NCBI GenBank assembly: GCA_002403905.1
Contig: DHIR01000041.1
Coordinates: 12,466-20,260 of the forward strand
Length of the DNA stretch: 7,795 nt
DNA from: Mucilaginibacter sp. UBA4741
Lineage (GTDB): Bacteria > Bacteroidota > Bacteroidia > Sphingobacteriales > Sphingobacteriaceae
Direction of reading: 5' to 3'
Shown piece after piece: positions 1-4,821 of the stretch (within the stretch, counting starts at the first letter, position 1; each line of letters starts with the position of its first letter). A program made the translations under genes and the position numbers. The notes under the pieces are model-generated. The model saw nothing but the letters and a program-made list of their open reading frames with translations. It made no database searches and was not told where the DNA came from.

Positions 1-37
1 AAAAAGGGCCGAAAAACTCTCGCAGTGCTTCGGCCCT
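1..37 (-). terminator. Intrinsic terminator, minus strand
   Basis: AGGGCCGAA (5-13) and TTCGGCCCT (29-37) form a perfect 9-bp GC-rich stem with a 15-nt loop. On the minus strand the stem is followed directly by a T-run (A1-A4 on the plus strand), which may continue past the window edge. The plus-strand side has no T-run, so the orientation is clear. It must end a minus-strand transcript arising to its right, where no confident gene exists. Confidence 0.65.
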
Positions 38-102
38 ACATCTACCTATGAAAACAACCCTTTTGGGGGGGTTATCACCACATAGACAAAAGAAATGCCA
101 AT

Positions 103-120
103 TGTAACGCGGGCGTTACA
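103..120. repeat. 18-bp perfect dyad (8-bp arms, GG centre)
   Basis: TGTAACGC-GG-GCGTTACA is a perfect inverted repeat with a 2-nt centre. It could be a regulator-binding operator, or the second hairpin of the proposed minus-strand RNA. It lies over 200 bp upstream of the gene starting at 333, which argues against it being that gene's proximal operator. Confidence 0.45.
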
Positions 121-332
121 CACGGCTAAAAAGCAGTGTTTTAATAGGATTGGGGAATTGCTGATAAAGAAATAAGTTCCCCAATCAGGGTATGTTTTGC
201 ACAAATTGTCCCATTGAGGTTGTTTTATAAGTAATGGCAGATCTTTAGTTAACGCGTTCACAAACAACCATAAAATTATCACCCAATAAATAAAAACCTG
301 AAACTATACACGATAAGTGTTGTTTAAAAAAC

Positions 333-644
333 ATGGAGTACAATGTATATCTATTAGCAACCGACCCAAATAATCCCTGCAGAGACATCATTCATTCAAG
401 AGACACCAGCTTGAAAATAAGGGTGCATTGTCTTAATGAGGACAGGTTTGAGCCCAACGCAAACGAAATACAGCTGTTTGGTTACGCCAATAATAAACTA
501 TATGCTTTTGAAACTATTGACATCTCTGCCGAGGATGCCCTGGATGTGGTAGGTGCCATACAATGGTATGCAGAATATATTGAATTCCCCGAGATGGAAA
601 TATTGCCCGAGGACCCACGCCCCGGGCATAGTGTGGCTATGTAA
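333..644 (+). CDS. Small acidic protein of unknown function (103 aa)
   Basis: I do not recognise this protein. It is 103 residues long and rich in Asp/Glu, especially in the C-terminal third (an acidic run around residues 80-95). It has no signal peptide or membrane segment, so it is probably cytoplasmic. Two cysteines (C17, C33) are far apart and form no metal motif. The first half reads like alternating strands; the stretch around residues 64-83 could be one helix. ATG 333 is the only sensible start. It is preceded by an A-rich stretch rather than a Shine-Dalgarno, as is common in Bacteroidota. The stop lies 2 nt from the stop of the convergent isomerase-like gene, with no terminator between them, so the transcripts must overlap at their 3' ends. 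Coding is supported by length and clean protein-like composition; function is unknown. Confidence 0.7.
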   Translation: MEYNVYLLATDPNNPCRDIIHSRDTSLKIRVHCLNEDRFEPNANEIQLFGYANNKLYAFETIDISAEDALDVVGAIQWYAEYIEFPEMEILPEDPRPGHSVAM

Positions 645-646
645 AA

Positions 647-1483
647 CTAAACGTCTAGCTTATTAAGATATTCCATATTTATTCTCATACTTGCTAAAGG
701 CGATCCTGCCGGATACTCCTCCTGCTCAATAAAGAAATATTTCATACCTGCCTCTTTACTCTGTTTAAGCAGGCCGGTAATATCAAGGGTGCCTTTACCA
801 AACTCTACGCTGTTTTTACCCTTCATGTCTTTTAAATGCCATAGCGGGAAACGGCCTTCGTAATCTTTAAAATATTTAAAAGGATCTTTTCCGGCGGCAA
901 CTACCCAGCCCAGGTCCATTTCCATTGATACCAATTCGGGATCGGTATTTACCAGTAATACATCATATAATACAAGGCCGCCATCTTCTTTAAACTCGTA
1001 ATCGTGGTTATGGTAACCAAATTTTATACCCGCCTTTTTACATTCTTCGCCGGCTAGGTTAAAACGTTCGGCTATGCGTTGGTAGTTGGCTACTGTAGCG
1101 CCTGCATAAGGGATGGTAGAACAAACTAAATACTCTTGTCCCGATTCTGCCGCCTGATCAATGGTTTTTTGCCAGTTGGCATCAATACCGCAATGGGCGC
1201 TGCGCAAGGTAAGGCCAAGGTCCTTGCAGGTTTGTTTCATTTCGGTTGGAGTTAAACCATAAAACAAACCTTTAGCACTTGCTGCCGATTCTATCTGTTT
1301 AATACCCAGATCAGCAATTATTTTTAAGGTACCCTTGGGGTCTGCCAGCATTTCCTGGCGGAAAGTGTACAACTGTATACCTGCGTTTGTAATCCTTTTT
1401 GGGGCGTACTTATAGGACGACAATAATACCGAACCAACGGTTAATGCGCCCATGTTTTTCAAGAAGTCTCTGCGGTTTTTCAT
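647..1483 (-). CDS. Tat-exported sugar phosphate isomerase/epimerase-like TIM-barrel protein
   Basis: A 278-aa member of the xylose-isomerase-like (AP endonuclease family 2) TIM barrels, which bind a divalent metal and isomerise or epimerise sugars and related polyols. The N-terminus NRRDFLKN (residues 3-10) is a twin-arginine motif followed by a hydrophobic stretch to about residue 23, so export to the periplasm as a folded protein is expected. Barrel landmarks are GIQLYTFR (35-42, first strand), SAH (95-97), GYHNHDYEF (156-164), EMDLGW (188-193), HLKD (216-219) and FIEQEEYP (251-258). Likely metal or catalytic residues are E188, D190, H216 and E253, inferred by analogy with the family. Length is normal. 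It lies downstream of, and co-directional with, the sugar dehydrogenase, across a 243-bp gap, suggesting a shared carbohydrate role. The exact substrate cannot be read from sequence. No Shine-Dalgarno; ATG 1483 is fixed by the Tat signal. Confidence 0.9.
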   Translation of the reverse strand: MKNRRDFLKNMGALTVGSVLLSSYKYAPKRITNAGIQLYTFRQEMLADPKGTLKIIADLGIKQIESAASAKGLFYGLTPTEMKQTCKDLGLTLRSAHCGIDANWQKTIDQAAESGQEYLVCSTIPYAGATVANYQRIAERFNLAGEECKKAGIKFGYHNHDYEFKEDGGLVLYDVLLVNTDPELVSMEMDLGWVVAAGKDPFKYFKDYEGRFPLWHLKDMKGKNSVEFGKGTLDITGLLKQSKEAGMKYFFIEQEEYPAGSPLASMRINMEYLNKLDV

Positions 1484-1501
1484 GCGTGTAAATGTTAAGA
1501 G

Positions 1502-1703
1502 TTAATCGCCCGTTTAGGTGTAACGGGGTTCTGTTAAAACAACATATAGGTTGCTTATACCTAATGTTCTCACAATATACCCTTAATAATTCTCCAATGA
1601 AAAAAATCCGCTAAATGTACCTAAGATGTTACCTTAAACACCTGTTTGTGTATCAAAATGGTGACAAACCGGCATTTTTCCTACCAAAGCCTAAAAATTA
1701 TGA
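1502..1703 (-). pseudogene. Decayed duplicate of the 3' end of the sugar dehydrogenase gene (CBM-like C-terminus)
   Basis: This intergenic stretch aligns almost without gaps to 1746-1948, the region encoding the last ~65 residues before the C-terminal tail of the neighbouring dehydrogenase. Shared blocks include GTAACGGGGTT (1519-1529 and 1761-1771), CTAAATGTACCTA (1611-1623 and 1854-1866) and GATGTTACCTT (1625-1635 and 1868-1878). Minus-strand translation across frames recovers GRKNAG, TI-L-IHK, NILGTFSG, TLGISNLYVV and NRTPLHL. These match GRNNAA, TIEVHK, NIIGTFSG, TLGINDLYIV and NGTPLRL in the intact gene. Small deletions shift the frame, and stops occur (for example TAA in the NY-stop-GY segment), so it is not coding. 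It may be a relic of a tandem duplication, or the tail of an ancestral paralogue whose body was deleted. The lineage of events is inference; the homology is visible. Confidence 0.8.
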
Positions 1704-1717
1704 TCATTTAATGATCA
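1701..1717 (-). terminator. Weak stem-loop after the dehydrogenase stop
   Basis: TGATCAT (1701-1707) and ATGATCA (1711-1717) form a perfect 7-bp stem with a 3-nt loop, beginning about 9 nt beyond the dehydrogenase stop codon. On the minus strand it is followed by TAATTTTTAG. The stem is AT-rich, so termination would be weak. It may only attenuate read-through into the isomerase-like gene. Confidence 0.3.
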
Positions 1718-1726
1718 AATTGATAA

Positions 1727-4417
1727 TTATTCGCCATTGCTAAACTTAATCGCGCTCAGGCGTAACGGGGTTCCGTTAAAAACAATATATAGGTCGTTTA
1801 TTCCGAGTGTTCCCAACAACACAACCATAATGTTTTTGGATGCGAAACTACCACTAAATGTACCTATGATGTTACCTTGAGGCGAGCCTTTATGCACTTC
1901 AATGGTGCCATTCGCGGCATTATTTCTGCCGGGGCCAATAAACTCCATCTGTTTAATATCGGTAAGATCAACTTTGTTAAACTTTAACCAGGCACCGTCA
2001 GCCTTAACGGTGGTAATGGTGCTGTCGCGGTTAAAGGCTATATCGTGCGCTTCGGTGGCTTTAGCTACAGGCAAAATAGGCGCGCGTAAAATCAACACTT
2101 GTTCGCCTGTTTGCGGGCCAACGGTTTTATTGCCTCTGTCTGTATAAGCAGCGCGTAGTATAAAGCTGCCGTCAGGGTTTGAACCTTCTGGTACACTTGT
2201 GGTATAAGTACCCGCAACAGGTAATGATTTGGCAGCATGCGGATAAGCCAGGCTTAAAATATAAGCTACTATCGCTTTTGCGTCGCCATCCGCAAGTGTT
2301 GGGTGGGCCGGCATCATTGCATCGCCCCAGTTACCAGAGCCGCCCGATACGATCTTTTTAGCCAAACGGTCAGGCGCGCCCGGGTCGCCTTTATATTTAA
2401 TAGCTACCTGTGTAAAGGCGGGCCCCAAAACTTTTTCGGTAACAGAGTGGCATGATTTGCAATCGTTTTTGGCGATTAACGCAATCGCCCCCGCATATTG
2501 CGCATCGGCATCAACACTGCTTTGTTTTGCGGCAATGGCCGTCATATTATATCCTTCTGATAAATAGTTGGCGGTAACCGATACACGCGCTGGCGAAATG
2601 CGTTTATTAGCCAGGCTCCCATCCTCTTTATCGGTCACATTTACATTATAGGAGATGGTTTGGCCCCGAACGAAGTAAGTGGAATTACCATTAGTAATGT
2701 TGATCGTAACTACCGGTGGCTCATTACCCGCTTTAATTTCAACAGACTTGCTGTTTTTTGCGCCTTTGCTGTCTGTTGCTGTAAGTAAAGCTTTATACAC
2801 GCCAGGCATTGCAAATGTTACTGATGGATCTGCCTGCGCTATGGTTTTAAACGGCGCGCCGTTACGGGTTATTTTCCACGAATAACTTAGCTTATCGCCC
2901 TCATCCGCGTCTTTTGTTCCGATAGATGAAAGGTTAACTTTTAATGGTACTGCGCCCGCGGTTTTATCTACAGATGCTTGCACCTGCGGTTTGCGGTTGC
3001 CGCCATTATATTCAATGCGGATCAACTCAGCTTCGGGATTATCCTTAAAATAGCCATTGCCGTATTCTAATACATATAGATCACCGCTTGGGCCAAACTT
3101 CATATCAATAGGGCCATGCAATTTAAAGCCGGGCAAGAAACGCTCCATGCCCACATAATTGCCGTTATCATCAATGGTTACCACGTTTATCCAGCCACGC
3201 ACCCAATCGGTAATAAACCATTTGCCTTCGTAATACGATGGGAACAAGCGTGGGGCATTCTTAAAATCAGATGCATGGAATATTGGCCCACCAACGGCGC
3301 TGTTGCCGCCGCTCTCAACCAGCGGAAACTTGGTGCTTTGTTGTTTTGAATACCAGATAAATGCCGGCGTAGTTGGTGGCAAGTCTTTAAGGCCGGTATT
3401 ATTTGGCGATGTGTTAACCGGGTGCTCAGGGTCAAACAATGGCCCCGACTCTTTGGTGGCAAAATCATAATGATGATAAGGGAAACTGTTACCCACAAAA
3501 TAAGGCCAGCCATAATTACCAGGTTTTTTAGCCTGATTAAACTCATCGTATGATTGCGGACCGCGATGCTCAAAATCATCTTCGCTGCCATCCGGGCCAA
3601 CCTCTCCCCAGTATAACCAGCCTGTTTTACTGTCAATAGTTAAGCGCCACGGGTTACGGTTACCCATAGTATAGATCTCGGGGCGTGTTAAAGCGGTGCC
3701 GGGTTTAAACAAGTTTCCTTTCGGGATAGTATAGGTGCCATCAGCTTCCGGGTGGATCCGTAATATTTTTCCGCGAAGGTCATTGGTATTTGATGAGCCT
3801 TTTTGCGAATCCTCGGGAGACATGCCGGGGCGTTCATCCAATGGCGAAAACCCGTCAGATGCGCGTGAAAAAGTATTATCACCCGTGCTTAAATAAAGAT
3901 TTTTGTTTCTATCAAACACCATACCCCCGCCAACGTGGCAGCATTCAAAGCGCTGCACCACCACATCCATTACGTGCTTGCGCGATGCTGCATTTATCGG
4001 CCCCCTACCGTCCCAGGTATAGCGCTCCAATGTGTTTTTGGGGTCATTGCCGGCCGGTGCATAATAAACATATATCCAATGGTTTTTATAAAAATCAGGG
4101 TCGAGTATTGCGCCCTGCAAACCATCTTCGGCCTCACTTACCTCGCCGGTTTTACTTACATATTTAGTGCTTACCGCAAACTCATGTATAACGGTTACTT
4201 TGTTAGTGGCGGGGTTGTATAGCTTTAGCTTTCCTTTACGCTCGGCATAAAGCACTTTGCCGTCTTTTAGTATCTGGAACTGCATGGGCTCTTCAATTCG
4301 TTGAGCCAATACCACTTTGGTAAAGCGGCTATCATCGGGCTTAACTACCGTTTGTGCCGAAGCGTTAAAAAACAGGGAGGCTATTATTAAGCCTGACAAG
4401 AGAGAACGTTTATGCAT
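1727..4417 (-). CDS. Periplasmic PQQ-dependent sugar dehydrogenase with PKD, cytochrome c and carbohydrate-binding modules
   Basis: An 896-aa secreted multidomain oxidoreductase. A Sec signal peptide ends at A21 (NASA|Q). Residues ~30-470 form a glucose/sorbosone dehydrogenase (sGDH-like) beta-propeller with family landmarks EDGLQGAILDPDF (97-109), CCHVGGGMVFD (159-169), LYLSTGDN (174-181), LRGKILRIHP (214-223), MGNRNPW (251-257) and NYGWP (301-305). By recalled alignment with soluble PQQ glucose dehydrogenase, H161 matches the catalytic His, and R254/N255 match PQQ-contacting residues. A PKD-type Ig domain (~475-565) and a second Ig-like stretch (~566-612) follow. Next is a class I cytochrome c domain with heme motif CKSCH (653-657) and Met-Pro ligand M702-P703. 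Residues ~740-896 resemble a CBM6-type module. The design implies aldose oxidation with electron transfer through the attached heme; the substrate is unknown. Related proteins often carry an N-terminal ThuA domain, absent here. ATG 4417 is set by the signal peptide. Confidence 0.92.
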   Translation of the reverse strand: MHKRSLLSGLIIASLFFNASAQTVVKPDDSRFTKVVLAQRIEEPMQFQILKDGKVLYAERKGKLKLYNPATNKVTVIHEFAVSTKYVSKTGEVSEAEDGLQGAILDPDFYKNHWIYVYYAPAGNDPKNTLERYTWDGRGPINAASRKHVMDVVVQRFECCHVGGGMVFDRNKNLYLSTGDNTFSRASDGFSPLDERPGMSPEDSQKGSSNTNDLRGKILRIHPEADGTYTIPKGNLFKPGTALTRPEIYTMGNRNPWRLTIDSKTGWLYWGEVGPDGSEDDFEHRGPQSYDEFNQAKKPGNYGWPYFVGNSFPYHHYDFATKESGPLFDPEHPVNTSPNNTGLKDLPPTTPAFIWYSKQQSTKFPLVESGGNSAVGGPIFHASDFKNAPRLFPSYYEGKWFITDWVRGWINVVTIDDNGNYVGMERFLPGFKLHGPIDMKFGPSGDLYVLEYGNGYFKDNPEAELIRIEYNGGNRKPQVQASVDKTAGAVPLKVNLSSIGTKDADEGDKLSYSWKITRNGAPFKTIAQADPSVTFAMPGVYKALLTATDSKGAKNSKSVEIKAGNEPPVVTINITNGNSTYFVRGQTISYNVNVTDKEDGSLANKRISPARVSVTANYLSEGYNMTAIAAKQSSVDADAQYAGAIALIAKNDCKSCHSVTEKVLGPAFTQVAIKYKGDPGAPDRLAKKIVSGGSGNWGDAMMPAHPTLADGDAKAIVAYILSLAYPHAAKSLPVAGTYTTSVPEGSNPDGSFILRAAYTDRGNKTVGPQTGEQVLILRAPILPVAKATEAHDIAFNRDSTITTVKADGAWLKFNKVDLTDIKQMEFIGPGRNNAANGTIEVHKGSPQGNIIGTFSGSFASKNIMVVLLGTLGINDLYIVFNGTPLRLSAIKFSNGE
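1746..1948. repeat. Intact member of the diverged direct repeat with 1502-1703
   Basis: This segment of the dehydrogenase coding region (about residues 823-890) is the functional counterpart of the decayed copy at 1502-1703. Start-to-start spacing is about 244 bp. Matching is nearly collinear, with single-base indels only, so the two arose from one ancestral sequence. Confidence 0.75.
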
Positions 4418-4545
4418 GACGTGTAAATAGAAACAGGAAATAATTAAACAGGGTATCTATTGGGGTTTATTGCTCAATATTAATGCTTTTTGCTTGATTT
4501 ATGAATAGTTACGATGTTTTTATGCAGCAACAGGAGATATAACAC

Positions 4546-4773
4546 CTTAATTAACGTGAGTTCGGGATAAAAACATTGCCCCATCGGGGCTACCTCTTTG
4601 TAGAACAAGACAAACGTTAAATTTTACCCCGTTAGGGGTTACCCAAATTCGCGATGGGTAGCCTCTGACGAGGCAAAAGACAAATATTTTATAAATTATG
4701 CTACAAAGAGGTAGCCCCGATGGGGCATACCAACGTAGAAATTAATTTCTTATCCCGAACTCACCTTAATTAA
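4546..4773. mobile_element. MITE-like palindromic element with target-site duplication
   Basis: Outer arms TTAATTAA-C-GTGAGTTCGGGATAA (4547-4570) and their inverse (4750-4773) match over 24 nt with one mismatch. The core terminal repeat is GTGAGTTCGGGATAA (4556-4570 and 4750-4764). Inside is a second, perfect 27-bp inverted pair (4577-4603 and 4701-4727) containing GCCCC-ATC-GGGGC hairpins and the CTACCTCTTTGTAG motif. CTTAATTAA stands as a direct repeat at 4546-4554 and 4765-4773 (12 bp if CACCTTAATTAA is counted), as expected of a target-site duplication. No open reading frame lies inside, so it is non-autonomous. The transposase family that would move it cannot be named from this window. 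An alternative is a REP/BIME-like intergenic repeat pair. Confidence 0.65.
4577..4727. repeat. Inner 27-bp perfect inverted repeat with a hairpin-rich centre
   Basis: Positions 4577-4603 are the exact reverse complement of 4701-4727, separated by 97 nt. Each arm contains its own GCCCC-n3-GGGGC palindrome (4578-4590 and 4714-4726). The centre holds three further small stems: ACCCC-GTTA-GGGGT (4626-4639), TACCCA/TGGGTA (4640-4645 with 4655-4660) and GCCTC-TGAC-GAGGC (4661-4674). The motif AAGACAAA also recurs directly on both sides of the centre (4607-4614 and 4677-4684). As RNA the whole block would fold into one large branched structure. Confidence 0.75.
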
Positions 4774-4821
4774 TTAAATGCCAATATTTTATTTACATTA
4801 GTACTACCTAAAACCTCTGCA

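Larger units (their letters stand above)
1..186 (-). ncRNA. Possible small structured RNA (chain of four stem-loops ending in a terminator)
   Basis: Read on the minus strand, four stem-loops follow one another. The first is a perfect 10-bp stem (186-177 with 157-148). The second is a perfect 8-bp stem with a 2-nt loop (120-113 with 110-103). The third is a two-part stem (85-81 with 50-46, and 73-69 with 60-56). The last is a 9-bp GC-rich stem followed by a T-run at the window edge. No recognised RNA family matches, and the 5' end is undefined. A competing reading is a 78-codon minus-strand frame (282 to 46) that starts with GTG, has no internal Met and resembles no family I know. Its stop lies 8 nt before the terminator stem, so a tiny coding gene is not excluded. 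The structure is seen; the RNA gene is inference. Confidence 0.3.
4418..4821. other. Divergent intergenic region (404 bp) between dehydrogenase and macroglobulin-like gene
   Basis: The region separates two divergent genes and should hold both promoters. About half is occupied by a MITE-like element (about 4555-4764). This leaves roughly 137 bp in front of the dehydrogenase and 57 bp in front of the plus-strand gene. I see no perfect Bacteroidota -7 box (TAnnTTTG) on either side. On the minus strand, TAATATTG is a one-mismatch candidate without an obvious -33 partner, so no promoter is called. The remainder is AT-rich and featureless. Confidence 0.6.

Noticed and set aside
96..176. 26-codon plus-strand frame starting at 96
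   Set aside because: Too short, with no similarity to a known peptide, no ribosome binding signal and no downstream partner.
251..258. AACGCGTT palindrome
   Set aside because: An 8-bp palindrome is expected by chance in a window of this size, and it has no positional context suggesting an operator.
46..282. 78-codon minus-strand open frame upstream of a terminator
   Set aside because: It begins with GTG, which is uncommon in this group, has no other Met and no recognisable family or clean signal sequence, and overlaps stem-loops whose pairing explains the sequence better. Kept only as an alternative within the RNA candidate.
3187..3636. 149-codon minus-strand frame inside the dehydrogenase gene
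   Set aside because: It lies out of frame within a coding region with clear domain landmarks and has low-complexity, non-protein-like composition; it is a shadow.
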